A stretch of 64,000 nt of DNA from an uncultured Lachnospiraceae bacterium. GTDB lineage: Bacteria; Bacillota; Clostridia; Lachnospirales; Lachnospiraceae. The stretch spans positions 93,669 to 157,668 of the forward strand of contig CAMNSD010000005.1 in the NCBI GenBank assembly GCA_946554445.1, given 5' to 3'. Of the stretch, positions 33,488 to 42,439 are shown piece after piece. Made by a program: the position numbers and the translations under genes. Every line of letters starts with the position of its first letter. Position 1 is the first letter of the stretch. Below the pieces are notes generated by a model that worked only from the letters and a program-made list of their open reading frames with translations, was not told the origin of the DNA and ran no database searches.

Positions 33488-35185
33488 ATGACAGCAATTT
33501 TAATCATTCTTGCTGCGATTGTCCTGCTTGTCATAGGATATGTTGTCTATGGCTCCTGGCTGGCAAAGCAGTGGGGCGTTGACCCCTCAAGAAAGACACC
33601 TGCAGTAGAGATGGAGGACGGCGTTGACTATGTGGCGGCACCTCCGGCAGTCCTGATGGGACATCATTTCTCATCCATTGCAGGCGCAGGTCCGATCAAT
33701 GGACCGATTCAGGCTTCCGTATTCGGATGGCTGCCCGTGTTCTTGTGGTGTATCATCGGCGGTATCTTCTTCGGCGGACTTCAGGATTTTGGTTCCCTGT
33801 TTGCATCCGTTCGTCATGAGGGTAAATCCGTTGGTGAGATCATCAAGGATTCCATGGGTTCCAGGGCACAGAAGCTCTTCACGATTTTTGCACTGTTAGT
33901 ATTGATCTTGGTAATCGCTTCTTTCGTAAACGTTGTGGCAGGTACATTCTTCACAGCGGAAGGCGGATTTGGCTTTACCACAAGTCCTACCGGCAACCAG
34001 ACCACAGCAATGATTTCCGTATTATTCATTGTACTGGCAATCGGTTATGGTATCCTTACCAACCGTTTCCATATGGGGACTGTGCCGGCTACGATCGTTG
34101 GCATAATCGGTATCGTGCTGATTGTTATTCTTGGTCTGAATGTAGGTCTGATCATGGGCCGTACCGCATGGATTGTGCTGATCGGTGTGTATATCACAGT
34201 GGCATCGTTGGTTCCTGTGTGGATTTTGCTGCAGCCTCGTGACTATCTGTCCAGTTTCTTACTGTATGCGATGATGATCGTTGCCCTTTTAGGTATCTTC
34301 ATGTCGGCATTTACCGGCACGGCAACCTTCACCATTCCCATGTTTGCTGGCTGGAAGACCGGTATCGGTACTTTGTTCCCGGCATTGTTTATCACGGTGG
34401 CCTGCGGTGCATGCTCTGGTTTCCACAGCTTGATTTCTACCGGTACATCCTCCAAGCAGCTGGACAATGAAGCGCATGCGAAACCGATCGGTTATGGTTC
34501 CATGTTGATCGAGTCTGCACTTGGTATCGTATCCCTGATCGCGGTAGGTATGGTATTTGAGAAATATACGAGCGGTGAGTTCGGTTCTCCTTCTGCAGCG
34601 TTTGCGGCAGGTATCGCAACCATGTTCGGTACAGAGACAAGTGTTGTATATGGCACAATCTACGCATTGTTGACACTGGCTGTATCCGTATTCGCACTGA
34701 CCAGTCTGGATACAGGTACCCGTCTGAGCCGTTTCATGTTCTCCGAGTTGTTCTTAAAGAAAGATGAGGCAACTTATAAGGATGCAACAGGCGTGCGTAA
34801 GGCACTTGCACATCCGCTCGTAGGTACAGCAATCATGGTAATCATCGGCTGCGTACTCGGTGGTTTGAGCTTAAGCCAGATTTGGGGCCTGTTCGGTGCA
34901 GCCAACCAGCTGTTGGCAGGTATCGCGCTGATGGCAGTGGCAGCATGGCTTGGCAACGCTGGTAAGAACAATAAGATGTTCTATGTTCCCATGGTATTCA
35001 TGTTGGCAGCAACATTGACCAGCTTAGTCATCACTGTGAAGAATAAACTTGTCATGATCGGCGGCGGTGCAGCAGCATGGGGCGACTGGTTCCAGCTTGT
35101 CTTTGCAGCAGCAATGGCAGTATTGGCAGTAATTCTGGTAATTGAAGGTTTCCAGACTCTGTTTATGAAGAAAAAATCGGCATAA
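33488..35185 (+). CDS. CstA-family carbon starvation / peptide or pyruvate transporter
   Basis: The 565-residue protein has about sixteen hydrophobic helices and strong CstA features: 'G-H-H-F-S-S-I-A-G-A-G-P-I-N-G-P', 'G-G-L-Q-D-F-G-S-L', 'A-C-G-A-C-S-G-F-H-S-L-I-S-T-G-T-S-S-K-Q'. CstA and YjiY/BtsT relatives import peptides or pyruvate during carbon limitation. It is shorter than E. coli CstA (701 residues), as usual for the Firmicutes subgroup. AAGGAGAAGG lies before the ATG. Codon choice looks more optimised (few rare codons) than in neighbours, suggesting high expression. A terminator follows. Confidence 0.92.
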   Translation: MTAILIILAAIVLLVIGYVVYGSWLAKQWGVDPSRKTPAVEMEDGVDYVAAPPAVLMGHHFSSIAGAGPINGPIQASVFGWLPVFLWCIIGGIFFGGLQDFGSLFASVRHEGKSVGEIIKDSMGSRAQKLFTIFALLVLILVIASFVNVVAGTFFTAEGGFGFTTSPTGNQTTAMISVLFIVLAIGYGILTNRFHMGTVPATIVGIIGIVLIVILGLNVGLIMGRTAWIVLIGVYITVASLVPVWILLQPRDYLSSFLLYAMMIVALLGIFMSAFTGTATFTIPMFAGWKTGIGTLFPALFITVACGACSGFHSLISTGTSSKQLDNEAHAKPIGYGSMLIESALGIVSLIAVGMVFEKYTSGEFGSPSAAFAAGIATMFGTETSVVYGTIYALLTLAVSVFALTSLDTGTRLSRFMFSELFLKKDEATYKDATGVRKALAHPLVGTAIMVIIGCVLGGLSLSQIWGLFGAANQLLAGIALMAVAAWLGNAGKNNKMFYVPMVFMLAATLTSLVITVKNKLVMIGGGAAAWGDWFQLVFAAAMAVLAVILVIEGFQTLFMKKKSA

Positions 35186-35237
35186 GATACATAGTATCTC
35201 AGATACGATGGAAAGATGAATATGTAATATGCAAAAG

Positions 35238-35276
35238 CAGCCTCTTATCATATTATATTGATAGGAGGCTGTTTTT
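35238..35276 (+). terminator. Terminator of the cstA operon
   Basis: A long stem CAGCCTC..TATCA / TGATA..GAGGCTG is followed by TTTTT. Confidence 0.9.
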
Positions 35277-35300
35277 AAAGAGAAAGATTGAGGAATTTAT

Positions 35301-36959
35301 ATGTGTAAAACTAAGAAACCGCTGTCTGTTTTTATATCCGGGATGTGTCTGTGCATACTTTTTCTTTTTAGTGGATTGGCTGATGGACAGGTTTATGCAA
35401 AAGAGAGCAGTAATCTGATGGAAAATGTAGAATATGAAGGCGAAGAGCCTGTTCATCCAGAAGGTGACGTGACTTTGACGGCAGACTATACCCTGCCGGA
35501 AAATACTTATCTGAACTGGTATGGCGGCAGTCTGACGATTGCTTCAGGTGTGACGCTTACCATACCGGAAAACAGTTTTCTTAACGTAAGCAGCCCGGGA
35601 GAGTGCTTTACGATAGAAGAAGGAGCATGTATCCGAATAGAAGGAGAGCCAAAGGTCAACGAGGAGGAAGAAGGCAACCCGGTCTGCCATCTGCTTGTAT
35701 ATGCCACAGAGGTAAGGATTGATGGGACAATCGAGAGCGAGAACGCGGGCCTAGTTTGCATGGTTAATAAGACTTATCTGAACGGTACGATTCACGCGGT
35801 ACAGCAGTTTCTTATGACAGATCAGTGTCAGGTGTATATTATGGGTGGCGAGTATACATCGGGGAAAATGCCGATTAAGGAAGTATATACCGATTATTAT
35901 GAGAGCGTGGTGGAAATAAGCGGCGGATGTTTTACAAGCGATAAGTTGAAAGGATATCTCAAGCCTGAATATGCTTTACAAAAGCAGGAAAACGGCATGT
36001 ATGAGGCTGTTTTGCGGGAAGGAATTGAACAAGAAGAACATAAAGCGGTGACGGATACTGCTTCGGAGCCTGCCGGTATCAAAGAAAAAGCCAGTCAAAT
36101 CTGGGAATATGCCAAAGGTCTTTTTGAGGAAGCCAAACAGGATAGTATTCAAGGGGACGGTTCCTGGATAAACGGTGACATTGTTGTAGTCGTATTATGT
36201 GTTGCTGTGGTGGTGATTTCACTGCTTCTGGTGATTATTGATTTTATCCGATCCCCACTCAAAAAGAAATTTAAGATTTTAATGGAACTTTTGATTGCGG
36301 TCGGTGTTGTGGGAGGCGGTATCTGGTTTTTGTGGAATCAGGTGCAGGAGGAACTGCATCTGCAGGTAGAAGAAAACTATGCGGATTATGCAGAGTCAAC
36401 AGTTCCTGCCGCCGTACAGTTACAAAACGATAAAGCTGAACTGGATGGTCTGAATGTTTATCCGGAAGGGATATATCTGGTGGGGAAGGATTTGGCGCCG
36501 GGAACATATTTTTTTGAGTCCAATGATCCCGTTTATGGCGTAGATAAAAGACCTATCTATTATGTATATGGCAGTGATATGCCTGATTTTAGTGATAAGG
36601 AAGTAGGGGCATGGATTAAGCGTTCCTATCTGGAATTGAAAGAAGGGCATTATATTCGGGTAATAGGTGCTAACTTTATTAAGGCAGGCGAACAGCCGGT
36701 TTATGAAGGAGAGGAAAAAGAGGGAGCGCATATTTATCCGGCGGGAGAATATCTTGTAGGATATGATATTTTGCCAGGTACCTATCAGATGACAATTGCT
36801 CCCTATACCATTATGATTACTGACACGGTCTTAGAGGATAAAAATATGAATTTTACAGAATATAATGGTATAAGCTATGAGGGCGGACCAGCTGAAATTG
36901 TATTAAAAGAAGGGCAGCATTTATATGTTTCGGTTGAGACAGTTCTGAAGTTAGAGTAG
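35301..36959 (+). CDS. Unknown secreted/membrane protein with beta-rich head and two C-terminal repeats
   Basis: I do not recognise this 552-residue protein. It has a signal peptide (about 1-34, ending before 'K-E-S-S'). A beta-rich region at about 50-225 has helix-like turns ('G-G-S-L-T-I-A-S-G-V-T-L-T-I-P-E'), reminiscent of right-handed beta-helices. A charged linker follows, then two close membrane helices at about 294-313 and 326-346. Two similar domains end it, each beginning 'Y-P-x-G-x-Y-L-V-G-x-D-x-x-P-G-T-Y' (near 384 and 479). The topology would place head and tail both outside. GAGGA precedes the ATG. Confidence 0.75.
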   Translation: MCKTKKPLSVFISGMCLCILFLFSGLADGQVYAKESSNLMENVEYEGEEPVHPEGDVTLTADYTLPENTYLNWYGGSLTIASGVTLTIPENSFLNVSSPGECFTIEEGACIRIEGEPKVNEEEEGNPVCHLLVYATEVRIDGTIESENAGLVCMVNKTYLNGTIHAVQQFLMTDQCQVYIMGGEYTSGKMPIKEVYTDYYESVVEISGGCFTSDKLKGYLKPEYALQKQENGMYEAVLREGIEQEEHKAVTDTASEPAGIKEKASQIWEYAKGLFEEAKQDSIQGDGSWINGDIVVVVLCVAVVVISLLLVIIDFIRSPLKKKFKILMELLIAVGVVGGGIWFLWNQVQEELHLQVEENYADYAESTVPAAVQLQNDKAELDGLNVYPEGIYLVGKDLAPGTYFFESNDPVYGVDKRPIYYVYGSDMPDFSDKEVGAWIKRSYLELKEGHYIRVIGANFIKAGEQPVYEGEEKEGAHIYPAGEYLVGYDILPGTYQMTIAPYTIMITDTVLEDKNMNFTEYNGISYEGGPAEIVLKEGQHLYVSVETVLKLE

Positions 36960-37052
36960 TAGAAGATAGAGGCTGGAATAGGTACGGGATTTTAGGCTAC
37001 TATGTCAAAAACACATAAATTATACATATTCACATGTAATATATCGTTTTGC

Positions 37053-37081
37053 TTGCTTTTTTTGTGCAAATTTTATATAAT
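37053..37081 (+). promoter_or_regulatory. Promoter before the cytidylate-kinase-like gene
   Basis: TTGCTT, 17 bases, TATAAT, followed by a leader of about 55 bases to the start at 37145. Confidence 0.65.
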
Positions 37082-37144
37082 AAAGATAATTCCGAAGAGC
37101 GTGCTTTATTTTTTACAAGATAATCAGAAAGGGGTAAATTCGGT

Positions 37145-37771
37145 ATGAATACAATTATTACAATCGGGCGTCAGTTTGGTTCCGGCGGACGGGAAATCGG
37201 CAAGAAGGTAGCAGAGTATTTTGGGATAAAATTTTACGACAAGGATCTTTTGACGAGAGCAGCGAAGGAGAGTGGATTTTGTGAAGAAATGATACAGAGC
37301 CACGATGAACGGCCAACCAATTCTTTTCTTTACAATTTGGTCATGGATACGTATTCATTCGGATATAATTCTTCGTCCTTTGTAGATATGCCTATCAGCC
37401 ATAAGGTGTTTCTCGCACAGTTTGATACCATCAAGAAGATTGCCAGTGAAGGTCCCTGTGTGATTGTTGGCAGATGTGCAGATTATGCTCTGCATGATTA
37501 TCAGAATTGCCTGCATCTTTTTATTCATGCAGATGAGAAGAGTAAGATCAAACGTATCATGGAACGCTTTGAGGATGTCAATACGGAGCAGAAAGCCATT
37601 GATATGATGAATAAGAAAGATAAACAGCGCCAGAGTTATTATAACTACTATTCCTCCAAAAAATGGGGACGTGTTGACAGCTATGATCTGTCCATCAACA
37701 GCGGCGTTCTTGGGATTGACGGTTCTGTGAAACTAATCTCTCAGTTTGTAGAGGATTTTGAAAATCGGTAA
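37145..37771 (+). CDS. Cytidylate kinase-like family protein
   Basis: The 208-residue protein begins 'I-I-T-I-G-R-Q-F-G-S-G-G-R-E-I-G-K', a P-loop variant typical of the AAA 'cytidylate kinase-like' family common in Clostridia, distinct from true CMP kinase. 'F-Y-D-K-D-L-L' and 'V-I-V-G-R-C-A-D-Y' are further family marks. The true substrate is unproven. AAGGGG is 11 bases before the ATG. It is followed by a terminator and stands alone. Confidence 0.88.
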   Translation: MNTIITIGRQFGSGGREIGKKVAEYFGIKFYDKDLLTRAAKESGFCEEMIQSHDERPTNSFLYNLVMDTYSFGYNSSSFVDMPISHKVFLAQFDTIKKIASEGPCVIVGRCADYALHDYQNCLHLFIHADEKSKIKRIMERFEDVNTEQKAIDMMNKKDKQRQSYYNYYSSKKWGRVDSYDLSINSGVLGIDGSVKLISQFVEDFENR

Positions 37772-37812
37772 TGTTGTGTTTGATGTGATAAAATTGATTT
37801 ATGGTAAAACAT

Positions 37813-37856
37813 ACTCTCTGGAATCGTTCCTTGGATGATTTCAGAGAGTTTTGTTT
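37813..37856 (+). terminator. Terminator after the cytidylate-kinase-like gene
   Basis: ACTCTCTG / CAGAGAGT with an inner AATC/GATT pair, then TTTTGTTT. The rest of the 37772-38015 gap is AT-rich without a gene. Confidence 0.75.
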
Positions 37857-38015
37857 ATGCAAGTGAACGGTACAGGAAGTGTTGTAAGTAAGTGGTTTAT
37901 ATAAAAATATAATTATATATTCAAGTATCGCCATATAATTATGCGCAAAATCAAAGTTTAACGAATAGTTGGAATAGATTTTGGACAAATACATTATATG
38001 GAGTGATTTTTGTAT

Positions 38016-38246
38016 TTATTTTCCATGGCGTTCCCGATAGTCTTCGGAACTGTTATATTTGGTGACGTAGGTCTGATAATCGTTCTGTTTGTCACGCAGT
38101 TCCCTGTGCGTTCTAACACGACGATATGATTCATGATAATCTCTTACGAAATTAATATCAGACGCCTTATTTTGTTTCGCTTTGCGTCGCATGTATACAT
38201 AGATGATGATTACAAAGATGGCTGTTAATATGAATACACCAATCAT
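38016..38246 (-). CDS. Small single-helix membrane protein
   Basis: The 76-residue protein has one N-terminal helix (about 2-18, 'G-V-F-I-L-T-A-I-F-V-I-I-I-Y-V-Y') followed by a strongly basic, tyrosine- and arginine-rich cytoplasmic tail. AGGAAAA precedes the ATG at moderate distance. It lies 17 bases after the AI-2E family gene on the same strand and probably shares its transcript. Function unknown. Confidence 0.65.
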   Translation of the reverse strand: MIGVFILTAIFVIIIYVYMRRKAKQNKASDINFVRDYHESYRRVRTHRELRDKQNDYQTYVTKYNSSEDYRERHGK

Positions 38247-38263
38247 ATTTTATTTTCCTGTTT

Positions 38264-39592
38264 TTATTTATCTTTTTCATTGTCTGTGTTGTTTTTGGTT
38301 TCTGTTAATTTAGATGATAAATATTTGGATTTTTTCCTTTCTTTTACTGGAGGTACATACTCGGTAAAGACTTTGGATTCATCAATCTGGCCAACGGTCA
38401 TATAAGGCTGAATCTCTGTCGGCAGATCTTTTTTACGAAGAAGTCTGTTAACAATAGACTTTATGCCTGCATAGATTACGGCAAAAATAGGTACGCCGAC
38501 AACCATGCCTAGGACACCAAACAGGCCGCTGAATACAGTGATTGCAAAGATAACCCAGAACCCGGATAATCCCGTGGAATCCCCCAATATCTTGGGCCCC
38601 AGAATGTTTCCGTCAAATTGCTGGATGACAAGAATCAAAATGATAAAATACAATGCCTGTATCGGATCCACCATCAGGACTAGCAAAGCGCTGGGGATGC
38701 CTCCAATCCAAGGACCAAAGAATGGAATTACATTTGTAACGCCAACAATCACGCTGACGAGGATGGCGTATGGCGTGCCAATAATATTGGTACAGATAAA
38801 ACAGATGATACCAATGATAATGGAATCTACAATTTTTCCGCCGATAAATCCGATAAATGTGCTATGGATAAAACGAAAATTAGAAATTACTTCATTACCG
38901 CCCTTGCGGTCAAAAAGTGCGTAGGCGATTTTTTTGGCCTGTCCGGCAAATTTCTCCTTGCTCCCTAATACGTAAATAGAAATGATAAATCCAATCACAA
39001 AGTTCCACAGCGCCCTAAAGACGCCGATAACGCTTAAGGAAAGTGTCTTGATCAACTCATTGATGTGCGGAAGCAGGTTTGTATTGACATAGTCCATTAT
39101 TTTAACGGAATACTGGTTGATCAGCTGATTAACGACTACTTCCAGATCAGGATTATCTTTGATAAGTCCCATAGCCCAATTAGAAAGATTGTTAACGTAG
39201 ACGGGCATCTGGAAAATAATGCTCTGTACGCTGCGGATTACTTCCGGTATGATCAGGCCGAAGAACTCATATAAAACAACCAAAATCAGTACCATGGTAA
39301 GCAAAATAGACATGGCTCTCATACGACGTTTGCTCTTAGAGGACATGGGTATTTTGGCCTTCAGATAGATTGGCTTGATAATACAGTTTTCTATTTTATT
39401 TAAGATAGGCGTAATCAGGTATGCAAGAACAAAACCATCAATAATCGGCATAGAAATATTGATGATCTTACCGATACCGCTGGTAAAGCTTGATGGATGA
39501 AACAATACATAGTAGAATAAAATACTGCAGGCGATTACCAGAAATGCAGTGATTCCCCAATAGAAATATTTTTTGTTAAACCTAAATTTCAT
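38264..39592 (-). CDS. AI-2E family transporter (YdbI/TqsA-type permease)
   Basis: The 442-residue protein has about eight membrane helices with the AI-2E/PerM pattern: a long amphipathic middle region (about 130-215), then 'G-V-T-N-V-I-P-F-F-G-P-W-I-G-G-I-P-S-A' and 'Q-Q-F-D-G-N-I-L-G-P-K-I-L-G-D-S-T-G-L'. Family members export AI-2, ions or other small molecules; some are sodium-proton antiporters, so the substrate is open. The start at 39592 has GGAG 8 bases upstream; the ATG at 39619 has no ribosome site. A basic tail ends the protein. Confidence 0.9.
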   Translation of the reverse strand: MKFRFNKKYFYWGITAFLVIACSILFYYVLFHPSSFTSGIGKIINISMPIIDGFVLAYLITPILNKIENCIIKPIYLKAKIPMSSKSKRRMRAMSILLTMVLILVVLYEFFGLIIPEVIRSVQSIIFQMPVYVNNLSNWAMGLIKDNPDLEVVVNQLINQYSVKIMDYVNTNLLPHINELIKTLSLSVIGVFRALWNFVIGFIISIYVLGSKEKFAGQAKKIAYALFDRKGGNEVISNFRFIHSTFIGFIGGKIVDSIIIGIICFICTNIIGTPYAILVSVIVGVTNVIPFFGPWIGGIPSALLVLMVDPIQALYFIILILVIQQFDGNILGPKILGDSTGLSGFWVIFAITVFSGLFGVLGMVVGVPIFAVIYAGIKSIVNRLLRKKDLPTEIQPYMTVGQIDESKVFTEYVPPVKERKKSKYLSSKLTETKNNTDNEKDK

Positions 39593-39717
39593 GTGCAAAA
39601 CTCCATATTTTTTCTTCATTCGCGGGCTTCGCCCTATACAGACTTAATCTGAAAAAATTGTCAGCAAGCTGCCATTTTTCATCTTATGTCTGTGCACTGC
39701 TCAGTGTCTTCGCGTCT

Positions 39718-39747
39718 ATTATAACATCTTTTTTGATTTCTGCCTAA
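39718..39747 (-). promoter_or_regulatory. Possible promoter of the AI-2E family gene
   Basis: On the minus strand, TTAGGC, 18 bases, TATAAT, about 125 bases before the start. In the leader a GGGC/GCCC hairpin with loop TTC (39624-39634) resembles the dispersed repeats. The remaining 39620-39949 gap holds no gene. Confidence 0.45.
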
Positions 39748-39873
39748 TAGATTTACGGAATAAAATCATAAAAAATTAGTGCTAAGTGAAGAAATACTTT
39801 GTATAATGAATTTGACAGATTTTCAAGATGATATTTTCAAGGCATTATTAAGATTGTTTGGGAAGATATGTGA

Positions 39874-39918
39874 AGATTTAGTATGTTGTTTGAGATTTAG
39901 TATGTTGTTTGAGATTTA
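39874..39918 (+). repeat. 19-bp tandem repeat before ttcA-like gene
   Basis: The unit AGATTTAGTATGTTGTTTG occurs twice perfectly, plus seven bases of a third copy. It ends about 30 bases before the start at 39950 and lies in the likely leader. Confidence 0.9.
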
Positions 39919-39949
39919 CAGCATACGAAATGATTGATGAGGTATTTTA

Positions 39950-40681
39950 ATGAAATTACAACAGGTATTGAGCCTTACCAGAAAGGCCATAGATGATTAT
40001 CATATGATTACTTCCGGGGATAAGATTGCAGTTGGTATTTCCGGCGGGAAGGATAGTCTCACACTGCTCTATGCCATGCAGGGACTTAAGCGCTTCTATC
40101 CTGCTTCTTTTGAATTATGTGCAGTCACGGTGGATTTGGGATTCGGTAATCTGGATCTTAGGAGGATTGAAGAACTATGCAAGACTTTAAATGTGGAATA
40201 TCATATTATTAAGACAGATATTGCAAAGATTATCTTTGAAGATCGTCAGGAATCCAATCCTTGTTCTTTATGTGCTAAAATGCGTAAAGGGGCCTTGAAC
40301 GACGCTATGAAGGCAACTGGCTGTAATAAAGTAGCATACGCGCACCATAAGGATGATGTGGTGGAGACCATGATGATGTCATTAATTTATGAGGGACGTT
40401 TTCATACATTCCGTCCAGTCACTTATTTAGACCGAACACAGATTACTGTGATAAGACCGTTAATCTATATGAACGAGGCGGATGTAATCGGTTTTGTGAA
40501 AAAAAATGATGTGCCGGTGGTGAAAAGTCCTTGTCCAGCGGACGGGCATACAAAGCGGGAATATGTAAAAGAATTAGTACGGGAGATTAACAGAGAAGCG
40601 CCTGGAGTTAAGGAACGCATGTTTACTGCCATTAGCGGTGGTAAAATTGAAGGATGGGAAAAAGATGGATATCAACAGTAA
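39950..40681 (+). CDS. TtcA-like tRNA 2-thiolation protein (PP-loop ATPase)
   Basis: The 243-residue protein has the PP-loop 'S-G-G-K-D-S' at about 30-35, a C-x2-C ('C-S-L-C') near 104 and a further cysteine in 'S-P-C-P-A-D-G'. This pattern fits the TtcA/TtuA family that binds an iron-sulfur cluster and thiolates tRNA. TtcA acts on C32 of tRNA; in Firmicutes the exact target is not settled. TGAGG stands before the ATG. Its last 17 bases overlap the recombinase gene. Confidence 0.88.
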   Translation: MKLQQVLSLTRKAIDDYHMITSGDKIAVGISGGKDSLTLLYAMQGLKRFYPASFELCAVTVDLGFGNLDLRRIEELCKTLNVEYHIIKTDIAKIIFEDRQESNPCSLCAKMRKGALNDAMKATGCNKVAYAHHKDDVVETMMMSLIYEGRFHTFRPVTYLDRTQITVIRPLIYMNEADVIGFVKKNDVPVVKSPCPADGHTKREYVKELVREINREAPGVKERMFTAISGGKIEGWEKDGYQQ

Positions 40682-41747
40682 TCAAAACTATCACGAACAA
40701 CAGAATATTGAAAACATTAATAAAATGAGGGATGTCCTGGATACGCTTCCGAAATTCTGCCGGCAGTTTTTTCGGGGAATCTCTGATTCCACTTCCGCCC
40801 GCACAAGATTGGCCTATGCATATGATGTCAGGCTTTTTTTTGAATTTCTTCATGAAAAAAACAGTTACTGTGCGAAAATGGATATCAGGGACTATCCGCT
40901 CTCATTGTTGGATATGCTGACCAGAGAAGATATCGAGGAATATGCCGAATATCTGTCTTATTATCAAAAGGACGGTAAAGTCTACACCAATGACGAACGG
41001 GGTAAAAAAAGGAAATTGGCTTCTTTGCGCAGTTTTTATAATTATTATTTTAAAGAAGAATTGATTGAAAAAAATCCGGCCCAGCTTGTGCCGCTTCCCA
41101 AACTGCATGATAAAGAGATCGTGCGGCTGGATGCGGATGAAGTGGCGGTTTTACTAGATCAGGTGGAAGACGGCACCGGTCTTACCAAGACACAGCAACG
41201 TTTTCATAATGTGACTAAAGTGCGGGATATGGCGCTTCTTACTTTGCTCCTGGGCACCGGCATCCGTGTTTCTGAGTGTGTGGGACTAGATCTTGGAGAT
41301 GTAGACTTTCGTAACAATGGTATTAAAATACGTAGAAAAGGCGGTTATGAAGCGATTGTCTATTTTGGTGATGAGGTGGAGGAAGCCCTGCAGGCCTATA
41401 TGGAAGAACGGCATCACACGATTCCGCAATCCGGACATGAAGAAGCCCTCTTTCTATCCATGCAGAACAGACGGATATCTGTACGTGCCGTGGAAAATCT
41501 GGTCAAAAAGTACTCTTCCACAGTCACCACGCTTAAGAAAATCACACCCCATAAACTGCGCAGTACTTATGGCACGTCATTATATCATGAAACAGGCGAC
41601 ATCTATTTGGTAGCGGATGTGCTTGGTCATAAGGACGTTAACACTACAAGAAAGCACTATGCAGCATTGGAGGAAGACAGAAGGCGCTCTGCCGCCAATA
41701 AGGTAACACTGCGGGAAAAATATGATCCTTTTGGAAAGAAACAGTAA
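40665..41747 (+). CDS. Tyrosine recombinase, XerC/D-like
   Basis: The 360-residue protein has an N-terminal SAM-like core-binding domain (about 20-140) and a catalytic domain. The first arginine is in 'G-T-G-I-R-V-S-E', a lysine in the beta-hairpin ('K-I-R-R-K-G-G'), 'H-K-L-R' (H-x2-R), then 'L-G-H-K-D' and the tyrosine nucleophile in 'T-T-R-K-H-Y-A'. All catalytic residues are present. It overlaps the ttcA-like gene in a fixed core context, with no att repeats seen. This suggests a housekeeping Xer relative rather than an integrase; dif-resolution is likely but unproven. Confidence 0.88.
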   Translation: MDINSNQNYHEQQNIENINKMRDVLDTLPKFCRQFFRGISDSTSARTRLAYAYDVRLFFEFLHEKNSYCAKMDIRDYPLSLLDMLTREDIEEYAEYLSYYQKDGKVYTNDERGKKRKLASLRSFYNYYFKEELIEKNPAQLVPLPKLHDKEIVRLDADEVAVLLDQVEDGTGLTKTQQRFHNVTKVRDMALLTLLLGTGIRVSECVGLDLGDVDFRNNGIKIRRKGGYEAIVYFGDEVEEALQAYMEERHHTIPQSGHEEALFLSMQNRRISVRAVENLVKKYSSTVTTLKKITPHKLRSTYGTSLYHETGDIYLVADVLGHKDVNTTRKHYAALEEDRRRSAANKVTLREKYDPFGKKQ

Positions 41748-41834
41748 GCTTATTCGTAAAGGCTTAACAGCTTACTCTCACACAAATTTATGTACTAAAG
41801 GCACGAACTGTCCTAATACATCATAATAATTACG

Positions 41835-42227
41835 TCATAATAATACATCATAATAAGGAACAATCAGGCACTGCCCATAACAAATCGTATCATCGGGAAG
41901 TGAATTCATACGAATCACTTCATTGATATAATCGTTGACAGAATCATAATGTTCTTCATCCATATACTCTTCTGCGATTGACCAGAGTGTGTCATTGTTA
42001 GATATGGTGATGCTCTTATAATATTTGCAGGATGCCGGAACAGTGTCATCTTTGGCGCTAGACCGGAAAGCACTCATGGAAATGGAGCATGTTACGATTA
42101 GGCATATTGTCATGACAAGTAACAGGAAATTCTTGTGCATCTCCCGTTTGCGGCGCAGTCTGTTATTACGGATTCTTCTCTCACTTCTCATATCTACTAC
42201 TCTGTAATGTTCCATATGGTTCCTCAT
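41835..42227 (-). CDS. YneA-like LysM protein, candidate SOS division inhibitor
   Basis: The 130-residue protein has a basic cytoplasmic start, one membrane helix (about 33-52) and an extracellular LysM domain ('T-I-S-N-N-D-T-L-W-S-I-A-E-E-Y' onward). YneA of Bacillus has the same layout, is divergent from lexA, and delays division after DNA damage. Here too the gene is divergent from lexA, with SOS boxes in between. The start at 42227 follows AAGGTGG; the longer frame to 42272 would begin inside the operator. Confidence 0.85.
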   Translation of the reverse strand: MRNHMEHYRVVDMRSERRIRNNRLRRKREMHKNFLLLVMTICLIVTCSISMSAFRSSAKDDTVPASCKYYKSITISNNDTLWSIAEEYMDEEHYDSVNDYINEVIRMNSLPDDTICYGQCLIVPYYDVLL

Positions 42228-42252
42228 AAGTATCCACCTTACCTTTCCAAAA

Positions 42253-42279
42253 CGAACACACGTTGCGAACAAATGTTCT
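42253..42279. promoter_or_regulatory. Two LexA (SOS) boxes between yneA and lexA
   Basis: CGAACACACGTTGC (42253-42266) and CGAACAAATGTTCT (42266-42279) share a base. The second fits the Gram-positive box CGAAC-N4-GTTCG closely. Both lie downstream of the yneA -10 box. Confidence 0.85.
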
Positions 42280-42289
42280 TAATGATTGT

Positions 42290-42318
42290 ATTATATAGAA
42301 CATACTTTCGAAAGTCAA
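42290..42318 (-). promoter_or_regulatory. yneA-like promoter with an SOS box in the spacer
   Basis: On the minus strand, TTGACT, 17 bases, TATAAT. The spacer holds CGAAAGTATGTTCT (42297-42310), a one-mismatch LexA box, so bound LexA would cover the promoter directly. Confidence 0.85.
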
Positions 42319-42336
42319 TACTTTTCAGAAAAAAAT

Positions 42337-42350
42337 CGAACAAATATTCT
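42337..42350. promoter_or_regulatory. LexA box upstream of the lexA promoter
   Basis: CGAACAAATATTCT, 10 bases before the lexA -35, implies autoregulation. Confidence 0.7.
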
Positions 42351-42360
42351 GAATATATGT

Positions 42361-42389
42361 TTGCTTTTTCAGAAATGCTGTGCTAAGAT
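42361..42389 (+). promoter_or_regulatory. Probable lexA promoter
   Basis: TTGCTT, 17 bases, TAAGAT, about 50 bases before the lexA start. Confidence 0.6.
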
Positions 42390-42439
42390 AATTATAACGA
42401 TAGCGATAAACGGAATTCAGAAAGGATAAGGTTATTATT

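Noticed and set aside
40665..41747. Sign of an integrated mobile element because of the tyrosine recombinase
   Set aside because: No tRNA, direct repeats, phage or conjugation genes are nearby, and the gene overlaps a housekeeping gene.
41743..41776. AGTAAGCT / AGCTTACT hairpin as terminator of the recombinase gene
   Set aside because: The loop is long (18 bases) and no T-run follows.
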